A stretch of 64,000 nt of DNA from Clostridia bacterium (GTDB lineage Bacteria; Bacillota; Clostridia; Peptostreptococcales; Caminicellaceae). A program made the translations under genes and the position numbers. Under the pieces are notes generated by a model that worked only from the letters and a program-made list of their open reading frames with translations, was not told where the DNA came from and searched no databases. Of the stretch, positions 1 to 7,942 are shown one piece after another (position 1 is the stretch's first letter; each line of letters starts with the position of its first letter). Location of the stretch: the NCBI GenBank assembly GCA_022361035.1, contig JAKSBP010000250.1, positions 1-64,000 of the forward strand, in the 5' to 3' direction.

Positions 1-1020
1 CACACCATTGTTGGACTTAAGATAAAGAAGGCAGTAGAAAATGGTGCTAAACTCATTGTAATAAATCCCACTGAAACTCAGGCTGACGAGTGGGCCTATA
101 GGAGAATAATACCCAAAAACGATATAAAAATCTTAAAAGAAGTAGCTAAAACCTTAATCGATAAGGGATTTGTTCCAGACCCAGAGAAGACATTGGGCCT
201 TGAGGAGCTTAAGGCAAGCCTGGAAGGGATAAAAGTAGGTAAAGCTGCTGAAGAAATAGGGGAGATTTACGGAAATTCCAAAAAAGCAATGATAGTATTT
301 GATCAAAAAGCTATAGGGACAGATGCAGCAAAAATGATTGCAAACATAGCAGTTATATCTGGTCACATAGGGAAGGCACGTAGTGGTATAATACAGCTTA
401 AACCCAATAATAACAGTCAAGGGCTTGTAGATATGGGAATTTGTAAAGATTTTAAGGAAATTATCCATGGAATTGAGAAAAAAACAGTTAAAGGTCTCCT
501 TATATTCGGAGAAGATATTCCCCATATAGACTTAAGCAATCTAGACTTTTTAATGGTTCAAGACACTAACTTAACTGAAACGGCAAAGAAGGCAGATGTT
601 GTTCTGCCGGCTGTTAGCTTTACTGAATCCAGGGGAACCTATACCAGCAGCGAAAGAAGGATACAGAGAATAAATCAAGCTATACCACCCCTGGGTCATA
701 TGGAGAACTGGCAGTCCATAATAGGCCTTGCCAATGCCCTTAGCACAAATATGGAATATAGTAGTCCTGATGATATACTTGATGAAATATCCATGAATAT
801 CCCCGAGTATTTCAAAATAAATGTGCAAAAAGAAAGAGGGGTATTTTGGCCCGTCAATAAAAATCCCATTCTCTATACTAATGGAAATGGATTTAACTTC
901 TCCCATGGGAAGGCTAAGTTACAAGTTGTTGGAGAGGGTAGATTATTTGATAGAACAGTGAATACCAATAATTTAATAAATAGCTTTAAGCTGAAGCTAA
1001 GACTTGAGAATATAATTTAA
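1..1020 (+). CDS. Molybdopterin oxidoreductase, formate dehydrogenase alpha/NuoG-like (3' part)
   Basis: The reading frame is open from the first base, so the gene begins upstream of the window and only about 339 C-terminal codons are present. The segment HTIVGLKIKKAVENGAK followed by LIVINP, and later ERRIQRINQAIPPLGHMENW, are typical of the catalytic domain of NAD-linked formate dehydrogenase alpha subunits and NuoG-like molybdopterin proteins. The protein stops soon after GKAKLQVV, where the C-terminal molybdopterin dinucleotide-binding domain normally starts, so that domain looks short or absent. Likely role is formate oxidation or CO2 reduction, or an NADH-linked relative. The N-terminal Fe-S and Cys/Sec region is outside the window, so the exact enzyme cannot be fixed. 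Confidence 0.75.
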   Translation, partial: HTIVGLKIKKAVENGAKLIVINPTETQADEWAYRRIIPKNDIKILKEVAKTLIDKGFVPDPEKTLGLEELKASLEGIKVGKAAEEIGEIYGNSKKAMIVFDQKAIGTDAAKMIANIAVISGHIGKARSGIIQLKPNNNSQGLVDMGICKDFKEIIHGIEKKTVKGLLIFGEDIPHIDLSNLDFLMVQDTNLTETAKKADVVLPAVSFTESRGTYTSSERRIQRINQAIPPLGHMENWQSIIGLANALSTNMEYSSPDDILDEISMNIPEYFKINVQKERGVFWPVNKNPILYTNGNGFNFSHGKAKLQVVGEGRLFDRTVNTNNLINSFKLKLRLENII

Positions 1021-1087
1021 TCCTTAAATTAGAGCTTAGAAATCTTTCCTTTTTATTTATATTTCTATCAGTGAGCTGTAATAATAG

Positions 1088-1132
1088 AGTACTATCAATA
1101 TCTATTTAAATTCAATAGTATTGGTAGTGCTT
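1088..1132. repeat. 45-bp hairpin repeat, copy 1
   Basis: An imperfect inverted repeat (ACTATCAATAT ... AGTATTGGTAGTGCT) lies just after the oxidoreductase gene. The same 45-bp unit recurs at 43647-43691 after the decarboxylase gene, with matching upstream bases (AATAATAGA). It may act as a terminator, but no strong T-run follows. Confidence 0.55.
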
Positions 1133-1282
1133 ATTTTAATATGGCCTTTATTAAAATGCAAAAATAAGGCTGTTATAAAAGAATAAAGTTATAAATAATA
1201 GGATTAAGATTTGATAGTCAGATGTTTAAGATTAAGAGTATCGTTCCTTATGTTAGAGTTATTTACAGGCTCCACGAGAATA

Positions 1283-1375
1283 TAAATTAAACCTATATGC
1301 TATAAAAATCACTTAGACTAAAATATCATTAACAAAATTCTAAGGTATAATTTACTAGCATAAGAGATTAAATTA
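1283..1375. repeat. MITE-like repeat, family C, degenerate copy
   Basis: The right end matches the termini of the elements at 28065-28147 and 38755-38936 (TTTACTAGCATAAGAG then TTAAATT). A degenerate left terminus (AAATTAAACCTATATGCTA) is visible near 1283. There is no coding capacity. Together with the 45-bp hairpin this accounts for most of the gene-free stretch 1021-1384. Confidence 0.5.
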
Positions 1376-1384
1376 TTTTCATAT

Positions 1385-1638
1385 TTACTCATAGTGAGTC
1401 CACATACGAATAATTTTTATGGTTTTGTCTTCTTCGTAAATTTGACATACAATTCTATGCTGTATGTTAATTCTTCTTAAATAGAATTCTTTTAAGTCCC
1501 CTTGTAATTTCTCGTAAGGCGGTTTATATGGATTTTCTTTCATGGCTTCTAGTATTTTCAGTACTTTTGATTTTAGCTGGGCTAGATTGATTTTTTTGCA
1601 TTCTTGACTGCTTGCTTTGTAAATACTATTTCGTACAT
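1385..1638 (-). pseudogene. yoeB: YoeB/Txe-family toxin, frameshifted
   Basis: The ATG follows the antitoxin stop directly (TGG TAA ATG). The frame reads MYEIVFTKQAVKNAKK and then hits TAG. After adding one A to the 7-A run (plus-strand T7 near 1592-1598) it continues through NLAQLKSKVLKILEAMKENP to the C-terminal RMWTHYE and a stop at 1385. Restored length is 84 residues, the usual size for YoeB/Txe ribosome-dependent mRNA endonucleases, and the C-terminal HY pair is present. The gene is inactive as read, unless the run is a sequencing error or is corrected by polymerase or ribosome slippage. Confidence 0.75.
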
Positions 1639-1887
1639 TTACCAGTCTAACTCCTCAAGTTTGGTGCATTCTTCAATTTTTTCCTTTCCACCTTCTAGAA
1701 TAGACTCTCTCATACCGGGGATTGATAATAGATGCATAGTCTCTTGAATTGCCCTCCAATCGTCTTCTCCAATTAAAATTGCATTTCCATTTTTTGTAGT
1801 AATTTGAATGGGTTCGCTATGTTTAATAGATTCATCAATTAGTTTATATATGCTTTGCCTTGCTTTTGTAACTGGCACTGTTTTCAA
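1639..1887 (-). CDS. yefM: Phd/YefM-family antitoxin
   Basis: This is an 82-residue antitoxin that would neutralise the YoeB-type toxin encoded immediately downstream and repress the operon. The N-terminus MKTVPVTKARQSIYKLIDES is the typical YefM/Phd DNA-binding dimer domain. The acidic C-terminus (IEECTKLEELDW) would bind the toxin. A TTG start at 1887 is chosen because the ribosome-binding sequence TTAGGAGGTG lies just upstream. A longer frame from an ATG at 1905 would have that site inside its own codons. An inverted repeat at 1911-1934 is the probable autoregulatory operator. The antitoxin is intact although the toxin is broken. Confidence 0.85.
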   Translation of the reverse strand: MKTVPVTKARQSIYKLIDESIKHSEPIQITTKNGNAILIGEDDWRAIQETMHLLSIPGMRESILEGGKEKIEECTKLEELDW

Positions 1888-1910
1888 AAAAACACCTCCT
1901 AACATAATTA

Positions 1911-1934
1911 TAACGTACGCTTAAGAGTACGTTA
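1911..1934. promoter_or_regulatory. Probable antitoxin operator
   Basis: Inverted repeat TAACGTAC-N8-GTACGTTA upstream of the antitoxin start. Phd/YefM antitoxins are known to bind palindromes with a GTAC core. Position and symmetry suggest autoregulation; this is inference. Confidence 0.5.
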
Positions 1935-2074
1935 AGGAAGAGATAGGTTTAAGGGAAGAAATTAGAGAAATTGTTTTTAAAAATATTACTTTAATAACTA
2001 AAGAAAAACTCTTTGCTTTAAATTATAAAATAGATGAAGAACATAATTTTGACTGGTTTTTTATTAAAGTATAA
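1931..2074 (+). pseudogene. Possible gene remnant, about 47 codons
   Basis: An open run with no start or ribosome-binding site reads VKEEIGLREEIREI ... EEHNFDWFFIKV and then stops. It looks like the C-terminal end of a lost gene but I do not recognise the family. The remaining bases 2075-2230 are very AT-rich with no other feature seen. Confidence 0.25.
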
Positions 2075-2228
2075 GAAGACATTGTTAAAAAAATATGAAG
2101 AAATTATCAAATAATTACACTAAAAATAGATTGTACAAAAATAAACATGTAAAAATGTTACAAATTTATTAAAATTTTCTTAATTTTTATCTTTTTTACA
2201 ATATTTTACAAAATTCTCATTTTATTCA

Positions 2229-2237
2229 TGCTATAAT
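2229..2237 (+). promoter_or_regulatory. Extended -10 promoter element for the metallopeptidase gene
   Basis: TGC followed by TATAAT at 2232-2237, about 130 bases before the gene. A TTTACA lies at 2205-2210 but its 21-bp spacing is too long for a normal -35. The same TGC-TATAAT arrangement precedes the peptidase gene at 3967. Confidence 0.45.
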
Positions 2238-2364
2238 ACCTTTAAGTTATATATTTATACATAATATAAGCTTTAAAGGGGGTGGCTAAAAGAAAGAATG
2301 AAGTTTCAAATATCCTATTAACTTGGATATTGTACTAAAAGATTAAAATGTGGAGGGGATAACT

Positions 2365-2883
2365 GTGAAGAAGAAACTTAAGGTAGGTATAGTGTTAATT
2401 TGCTGTATGTTTTTATTTACTACCGTTGCATTTGCTAAGTATCTAAACTATGGATGGCCAACATCGAATGTACCAATTAGGCCCTATAACCATAACTCTA
2501 CTTGGCAAAGGGCTTTGGATAATGGTATGGCAAGTTGGAATGGTGCTGGAGCAAAGGTAAGTTTTAATAAAGTTAGTGGTTCAAATAACCCTGTATATGT
2601 TGCTAACTATTCCTATGGGGCCTATGGTAAGTGTATCATTTACTATAGTGGAAATAAAATAACAAGATTTACAATTGAAATGAATAACAGGACAATTTCA
2701 AGGGATGCCACTAATTTTTCTAACTTTATTCAAAGTGTTTTCGTACATGAATTAGGCCATACAATATGGCTAGCTGATAATCCTAGAACTTCTCAGCCTT
2801 CTATTATGAAGTATTCTAGGAATAGAAACACAATGACTAGACCTCAGACCTTTGACATAAACAATGTTAGGGCTAAGTACTAG
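2365..2883 (+). CDS. Secreted matrixin/snapalysin-like zinc metallopeptidase
   Basis: The 172-residue product has an N-terminal signal peptide (cleavage near AFA/KYLNYG, residue 24). Its zinc site is HELGHTIWLAD, residues 128-138, followed by SIM (146-148), a plausible Met-turn. Typical matrixins have HExxHxxGxxH. Here the third ligand position is Asp, as in snapalysins, and the glycine is replaced by Trp, so it is an unusual metzincin-like site. The C-terminal DINNVRAKY resembles the final helix of matrixins. GTG at 2365 is chosen because GGAGGGG lies at 2352-2358; a GTG at 2350 would place this site inside the gene. It is the first of four exported-protein genes on this strand. Confidence 0.7.
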   Translation: MKKKLKVGIVLICCMFLFTTVAFAKYLNYGWPTSNVPIRPYNHNSTWQRALDNGMASWNGAGAKVSFNKVSGSNNPVYVANYSYGAYGKCIIYYSGNKITRFTIEMNNRTISRDATNFSNFIQSVFVHELGHTIWLADNPRTSQPSIMKYSRNRNTMTRPQTFDINNVRAKY

Positions 2884-3024
2884 AGTCTAGATGTCTTTAT
2901 GGATGTTTGCTTTTATAACTTAATATTTTAAAGAAAAATTGTAAAGGGCATTATCCTTTTCTTTGAAATATTTATTAAAGTTTAGAGGCGATTATCCCTA
3001 TAAAATATTTTAAGGAGGTTTAAA

Positions 3025-3660
3025 ATGAAAATAAATAGATTATTAATTCTTATGTTATGCTTTGCCGTAATGATAGTAACGGTTGGATGTTCAACAGGAA
3101 AAGTAAATGTTCAGCAGCAAGAAAAATTAGTTGCCCGTGTATATGGAGATTACCCTGAATATTCAAGCGTAGATGAGTTAGCTGAAAAGGCCGATGTGAT
3201 TATTGAAGGAACAGTAGTAAATTCAAGGCTTGAAGAAATCGATGATTTAATTGCGCCCCTAGGGCAAGATGAAAAATTTAAGCCCAATGAGCAGCCTCAA
3301 TCTTCTAAGAAAATTTATACCGTATACACTATTAAAGTCAGTGATGCCTTTAAAGGTGTAATTAAGCCCGGTGAAACAATAGAAGTTAAGCAGATAGGTG
3401 GAGAAGGTGAAAATGTTATTTATGTAGCAGATGAGAGTGTAGAATTTGTACAAAATAAAAAGTATGTTATGTTCCTTACTACCTATGAAAATAGCCCTGC
3501 AACTTTATTGAATCCTATTCAAAGTTCCTACAGCTACGATAAAGAATCTGCAACATTAAAGAGCGGTCTAGAGGAACTTGTAAGTGTAAACGAGAAAAAT
3601 AATTTAACCCTTACAGTTGGGGATTTAGAAAAAATAAAGGAAAAAAATACTACTAAATAA
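3025..3660 (+). CDS. Lipoprotein of unknown function
   Basis: The 211-residue product begins with a lipoprotein signal, MKINRLLILMLC followed by a lipobox ending VGC near residue 22, so it should be anchored to the outer face of the membrane. The mature part is predicted beta-rich (YTVYTIKVSDAFKGVIKPG; NKKYVMFLTTYE) and resembles small extracytoplasmic domains common in Firmicutes, but I cannot name the family. AAGGAGGT lies just upstream of the ATG. The gene is followed by a strong terminator. Neighbours are exported peptidases, so a role at the cell surface is likely; a specific function is not supported. Confidence 0.7.
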   Translation: MKINRLLILMLCFAVMIVTVGCSTGKVNVQQQEKLVARVYGDYPEYSSVDELAEKADVIIEGTVVNSRLEEIDDLIAPLGQDEKFKPNEQPQSSKKIYTVYTIKVSDAFKGVIKPGETIEVKQIGGEGENVIYVADESVEFVQNKKYVMFLTTYENSPATLLNPIQSSYSYDKESATLKSGLEELVSVNEKNNLTLTVGDLEKIKEKNTTK

Positions 3661-3686
3661 AGTTAATATTTGTATAGCTGGATTTT

Positions 3687-3728
3687 AAAAAAGGTGATGT
3701 TTGCGTTAAAGCAGACATCACCTTTTTA
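3687..3728 (+). terminator. Rho-independent terminator
   Basis: Stem GGTGATGTTTGC / GCAGACATCACC flanked by A5 and T5, just after the lipoprotein gene. Confidence 0.85.
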
Positions 3729-3817
3729 AAATGAAATTTAGGTATCTTTTTAGGAACTAAGTAAATAGAGGAGAAGTCCTTGCATTACCTTTTGTAATTA
3801 AGCACTTCATAAAATTA

Positions 3818-3846
3818 TTTACAAATTATGTAAATTATGCTATAAT
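3818..3846 (+). promoter_or_regulatory. Sigma-A promoter for the papain-like peptidase
   Basis: TTTACA at 3818-3823, 17-bp spacer, TATAAT at 3841-3846 with an upstream TG (extended -10). This lies 121 bases before the start codon. Confidence 0.7.
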
Positions 3847-3966
3847 TTACATGTGCACAGCAACTATTGAAAGTTCAAAATAGTTGTAAAAAGAATTCTC
3901 TACTTAAAAAATAAAAGCTTTTATGTGGAAATTAAATACTTGAAAAAACAAAGGAGAGTCAAAAAT

Positions 3967-4527
3967 ATGAAAAAAAGTTTTAAGGTCAGTACAATTATTA
4001 TACTTATGTTTGTCCTGGTTTTTAGCACCCTAGTAGCCAATGCTTATCCAAAAGACTTCTCAGTAAGGGTGCCAATCGTAAGACAAGAAAAGGATAAGTG
4101 GTGTTGGAATGCAAGCTGTGTTTCGATTCTTGGAGAATATGGAAAAACAGTAAGTCAAAGAAACTTTTGTATTACAGTGAAGGGTAAAGTTATAAATGAG
4201 GGAGGATATGACTGGGAGTCTCAAAAGGGATTAAGGGCCTATGGCCTTGATTCTACCCATACCGGTGGTCTGTCCTTCAATTCTGTAGTATCGGAGACAT
4301 ACTACTATGAAAGACCTGTATATGCAGTTTGGAGTTGGTCTGTTGGTGGAGCACATGCAGTAGTTTTAGAAGGCTATGATGAGAGAGCGGGTCAATATAT
4401 ATACTATATGGACCCTTGGGATGGAGCTAGACATTATATGAGCTATGCTTTTTTTAAAGGTGGTCCAGGATATGACCGTAGATGGAATAGAAGTCTGTAT
4501 AAATTAGAAAAAAATTCTAACTTTTAA
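3967..4527 (+). CDS. Secreted papain-like cysteine peptidase (AvrRpt2/C39-like)
   Basis: The 186-residue protein has a signal peptide of about 26 residues ending VANA. The mature part shows the papain-like cysteine peptidase signature QEKDKWCWNAS with Cys46, a His in GGAHAVVLEGY (His130), and Asp149 or Asp152 in MDPWDG as third catalytic candidate. This pattern is that of the AvrRpt2-like papain family and the related C39-like group. ATG 3967 is chosen because AAGGAG is at 3951-3956; an in-frame GTG at 3925 lacks a binding site. It has its own promoter. The substrate is unknown. Confidence 0.75.
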   Translation: MKKSFKVSTIIILMFVLVFSTLVANAYPKDFSVRVPIVRQEKDKWCWNASCVSILGEYGKTVSQRNFCITVKGKVINEGGYDWESQKGLRAYGLDSTHTGGLSFNSVVSETYYYERPVYAVWSWSVGGAHAVVLEGYDERAGQYIYYMDPWDGARHYMSYAFFKGGPGYDRRWNRSLYKLEKNSNF

Positions 4528-4553
4528 TATCATATAAACGGGAGGTTTATTTT

Positions 4554-5312
4554 ATGAAAAAGCTTTTTATGGGTTTAAGCTTAATACTTTGTCTATTATT
4601 AAGCTTTAGCAGCTTTGCCTATAATGATAATATGCCTAAAGAGGTAATTAAAGGGGCACAGGAAGGCTTAAAATTATTTAAGGATAGGGTTGGAGAAGAC
4701 CCTGAAAAATTTGGATTTGAAAGCATTGAAGAGGTTAAAAAAGTTGAATTGGGTAAAGGGTTTAACCTTCAATTTATAAATAAAAATAAGCTTAAAACTA
4801 GTACCAATGATAGTGTATTAGATGTTTGTGATGAAACTAAATTTTGGAGATTCATCCTTAACCTTAATGGAAAGGCTAAAACCTTTCTTACAATAGGATA
4901 CGAGGATGGTGAATATAAGCTTGTTCATTTCGGTGGGAATGCCCAAACTTTTCAAGAGACACTTTTAAAATATGAAGAGTTGAGTAAAGGTAATGTACCA
5001 AAGGTTGTTACATTTAGAAACTATCACCTTATGATAAATAAAACCGAGAATAAGGAAGAAGTATTACCTTTAATACCAAAGGAGAAGTCTCAATATTTAA
5101 GTGGTTTAAGTAATCAAGGCTTTGTTGATTCTAAGGTAATCAAAGAAATGCTAAAGGAAGATATTGAGGAAGATAAGGCTGGTGGTGAGACATCACAGGG
5201 AAGTACTCAGGATAACTCAAACCCTAGCTTTTTCTTAGGTGTTAGTTTAATTTTATTAGTTGGATTGTTTTTAGTTATAAAAATTAGACGTAAAGAACAT
5301 GCAGAAGAATAA
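4554..5312 (+). CDS. Exported protein with C-terminal membrane anchor, unknown function
   Basis: This 252-residue protein has an N-terminal signal peptide (SFSSFAYND near residue 24). An extracellular domain of about 170 residues follows, then a low-complexity linker (GGETSQGSTQDNSNP), one hydrophobic helix (FFLGVSLILLVGLFLVI) and a basic tail IRRKEHAEE. The tail looks like a sorting-signal remnant but no LPXTG motif is present, so a simple single-pass anchor is more likely. The gene starts 27 bases after the peptidase gene with GGGAGGTTT upstream, so the two are probably cotranscribed and this protein may be a partner of the peptidase. I do not recognise the family. Confidence 0.65.
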   Translation: MKKLFMGLSLILCLLLSFSSFAYNDNMPKEVIKGAQEGLKLFKDRVGEDPEKFGFESIEEVKKVELGKGFNLQFINKNKLKTSTNDSVLDVCDETKFWRFILNLNGKAKTFLTIGYEDGEYKLVHFGGNAQTFQETLLKYEELSKGNVPKVVTFRNYHLMINKTENKEEVLPLIPKEKSQYLSGLSNQGFVDSKVIKEMLKEDIEEDKAGGETSQGSTQDNSNPSFFLGVSLILLVGLFLVIKIRRKEHAEE

Positions 5313-5602
5313 ATGAAGCTATCCATTTACTATGGATAATTGAAAAGCTTTTTGTTTGTGAATTAAACATAAAATATTAGAGATGAGTTTGTGAAACTAT
5401 GGAGCTGGGAATGATACTTGAACTGTACAGGTATCATTTCCTTTACTTTAATTTACTTTCATTGAATTGGGGATGAAAATAATACTTAAAAAGCAAGGTA
5501 AAGCTGGGATACATAAAGGAAAATCCATAATAAATATTGACAAGATGTGAATAATTTTATATATTCTATAGTATAATAATTAATATGGAGATATATGAAA
5601 AG

Positions 5603-5855
5603 TATTGATGGGAAGAGTAAGCTTATAGTTTTAGTTATAGAGAGCCGGGGAAGGTGAAAGCCGGTACTAGAAAATATGCTGAAGATGGCCCCTGAACTAT
5701 CTGGTTGAAATAAGAGTAGATCGGGTCGGATTTGCATCCGTTAGAAATGCAAGGTGATGACTAGTCACTTAGCGAGGTCATTATGGTAACATAATGATGA
5801 AATAGGGTGGTAGCACGAGATATCCTCGTCCCTTTGTGGGGGACGGGGTTTTTTG
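5603..5855 (+). promoter_or_regulatory. T-box riboswitch, methionine type, upstream of metG
   Basis: The leader starts with AAGAGTA at about 5612-5619 and continues through a distal stem (GAGAGCCGG ... AAAGCCGG). The conserved ATGGCCCCTGAACT follows at 5685-5698. Six bases before it is ATG at 5676-5678, the position expected for the specifier, which fits methionine. The T-box core AGGGTGGTAGCACGA lies at 5804-5818 (most T-boxes read AGGGTGGTACCGCG). A terminator stem CCTCGTCCC / GGGGACGGGG with T6 spans 5823-5854. Uncharged tRNA-Met binding would favour the antiterminator and metG expression. Bases 5313-5600 show no other feature. Confidence 0.93.
5823..5854 (+). terminator. Conditional terminator of the T-box leader
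   Basis: GC-rich stem with the T-run GGGGTTTTTT, 103 bases before metG. It competes with the T-box antiterminator at 5804-5830. Confidence 0.88.
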
Positions 5856-5957
5856 GTGCTTAAATATTTTTCCAAAAAATTTCCTAGTGGAAACAGGGGA
5901 AATAAAAAAAGTATCAAATTCCTAGGCTAAAATGAGTTAAATAGAGGAGGCGTTAGC

Positions 5958-7889
5958 ATGGATAAAGGAAAGTACTACATTACTACAGCCATAGCCTATA
6001 CATCTGGAAAGCCTCATATAGGAAATACATATGAGATTATTCTTGCAGATGCAATAGCTAGGTATAAGAGACAGTTATGTTACGATGTGTTTTTTATGAC
6101 GGGAACAGATGAGCATGGTCAAAAAATTGAAATCAAAGCAAAGGAAGCAGGAAAAGAACCTCAGCAGTTTGTAGATAATATAGCAGCCCAAATTAAATCC
6201 ATATGGGACCTTATGAATGTTAGCTACGATAAATTTATTAGAACCACCGATAAGGACCATGAAAAACAAGTGCAAAACATATTTAAAAAGTTATACGATA
6301 AGGGAGATATATATAAAGGAGAATATGAAGGACTTTATTGTACCCCCTGTGAATCATTCTTAACAGAATCACAGTTAATAGAGGGAAACTGCCCTGATTG
6401 TAGTAGAGCAGTTGTCCACTCTAAAGAAGAGGCCTATTTTTTTAAATTAAGCAAATATCAGGATAGATTAATGAAGCATATTAAAGAAAATCCCGGGTTT
6501 ATCCAGCCTGAATCTAGAAAAAACGAGATGATTAATAATTTCCTAAAGCCAGGGCTTCAAGATCTTTGTGTATCTAGAACCTCCTTTAACTGGGGGGTAC
6601 CTGTAACCTTCGATGATAGCCATGTAGTATATGTATGGATAGATGCTCTATCTAATTACATTACTGGCCTTGGATTTGATGCAAATGGAAATCATGGGGA
6701 GAAGTACAATAAATACTGGCCAGCGGACCTACATCTAATAGGAAAAGATATACTAAGATTTCACACAATTTACTGGCCGATAATGTTGATGGCCCTTGAC
6801 ATACCACTGCCTAAAAAAGTTTTTGGACATCCTTGGATGCTCTTTGGAGATGGAAAGATGAGTAAATCAAAGGGCAATATAATATATGCCGATGATTTAG
6901 CTAGGCATTTTGGGGTAGATGGAGTGAGATATTATTCACTACATGAAATGCCCTTTGCTCAAGATGGAACAATAACCTGGGAGCTAGTAATGGAGAGGAT
7001 CAATTCCGACCTTGCCAATGTTTTAGGAAACCTTGTCAATAGGACGATTACAATGGTTAACAAATACTTTGATGGAACTATAGAAAGGCCCATTGAAAAA
7101 GAGGATATAGATGATGAACTCATTAAGCTTGCCCTTGAAACACCTCAAAGAGTTCAAGCTAAAATGGATGACCTTAAGGTAGCCGATGCAATAAGTGAAA
7201 TATTTACCCTTTTAAGAAGAAGCAATAAATATATAGATGAAACCATGCCGTGGATTTTGGGAAAAGACCCTGATAAAAAAGGTAGATTAGGAACTGTATT
7301 ATATAACCTATTGGAATCCATAAGATTTTCTGGTGTACTGCTTAATCCTTTTCTCCCTGAAACCTCTAAGAGGATATTTGAGCAATTAAATACCAGTGAT
7401 ACTACTTTAGAAAGCCTTTCTGAATTTAAAGGCATGGAGGTTGGAGCTAAGGTAGGCAAGGCTGAAATTTTATTTGAACGTATAGATATACAAAAAAAAT
7501 TAAAGGAAATCAAGGCTGAGCTATCCCAAAGTAAAGAAGTCAAGAACAAGGAAAAAGAAGAATCAGTTAAATCAGAAATTACAATTGATGATTTTGCAAA
7601 GGTGGATTTAAGGGTTGCAGAGATTACACAGGCTGAGAAGCATCCTAAGGCCGATAAATTATTAGTACTCAAGCTCAAGGTAGGCGATGGAACTAGACAG
7701 GTAGTATCGGGAATAGCAAAGGATTATAGACCTGAAGATTTAATAGGTATGAAGGTGGTACTTGTTGCTAACCTTAAACCTGTAAAACTTAGGGGAGTAG
7801 AATCTCAAGGTATGATATTAGCTGCAACATCGGGAAAAAAACTAACTTTAGTCGAGGCAGATATTGAAAGCGGAAGCATAGTAAGTTAA
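5958..7889 (+). CDS. metG: Methionine--tRNA ligase
   Basis: The enzyme charges tRNA-Met in the cytoplasm. The 643-residue protein has the class I signature HIGN at residues 20-23, KMSKS at 300-304, and zinc-binding cysteine pairs CTPC ... CPDC in the connective domain (about residues 127-147). A C-terminal EMAP/Trbp-like tRNA-binding domain (DFAKVDLRVAEI to the end, about 540-643) marks the longer, dimeric form common in Firmicutes. GAGGAGG precedes ATG 5958. A methionine-type T-box leader controls it. In Bacillus and many clostridia metG is followed by tatD; here a three-gene module (7943-12719) separates them. Confidence 0.98.
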   Translation: MDKGKYYITTAIAYTSGKPHIGNTYEIILADAIARYKRQLCYDVFFMTGTDEHGQKIEIKAKEAGKEPQQFVDNIAAQIKSIWDLMNVSYDKFIRTTDKDHEKQVQNIFKKLYDKGDIYKGEYEGLYCTPCESFLTESQLIEGNCPDCSRAVVHSKEEAYFFKLSKYQDRLMKHIKENPGFIQPESRKNEMINNFLKPGLQDLCVSRTSFNWGVPVTFDDSHVVYVWIDALSNYITGLGFDANGNHGEKYNKYWPADLHLIGKDILRFHTIYWPIMLMALDIPLPKKVFGHPWMLFGDGKMSKSKGNIIYADDLARHFGVDGVRYYSLHEMPFAQDGTITWELVMERINSDLANVLGNLVNRTITMVNKYFDGTIERPIEKEDIDDELIKLALETPQRVQAKMDDLKVADAISEIFTLLRRSNKYIDETMPWILGKDPDKKGRLGTVLYNLLESIRFSGVLLNPFLPETSKRIFEQLNTSDTTLESLSEFKGMEVGAKVGKAEILFERIDIQKKLKEIKAELSQSKEVKNKEKEESVKSEITIDDFAKVDLRVAEITQAEKHPKADKLLVLKLKVGDGTRQVVSGIAKDYRPEDLIGMKVVLVANLKPVKLRGVESQGMILAATSGKKLTLVEADIESGSIVS

Positions 7890-7892
7890 TAT

Positions 7893-7925
7893 ATAGCTAG
7901 CAGCATTATGTTGCTAGCTATACTT
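7893..7925 (+). terminator. Weak hairpin after metG
   Basis: Stem ATAGCTAGCA / TGCTAGCTAT followed by ACTTTTAG. The T-run is short, so termination would be partial. The next gene's ribosome-binding site follows directly. Confidence 0.5.
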
Positions 7926-7942
7926 TTAGGTGGTGAAGTCTT

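Noticed and set aside
5486-5737. Minus-strand open frame
   Set aside because: Overlaps the T-box stem I region; no start signal.
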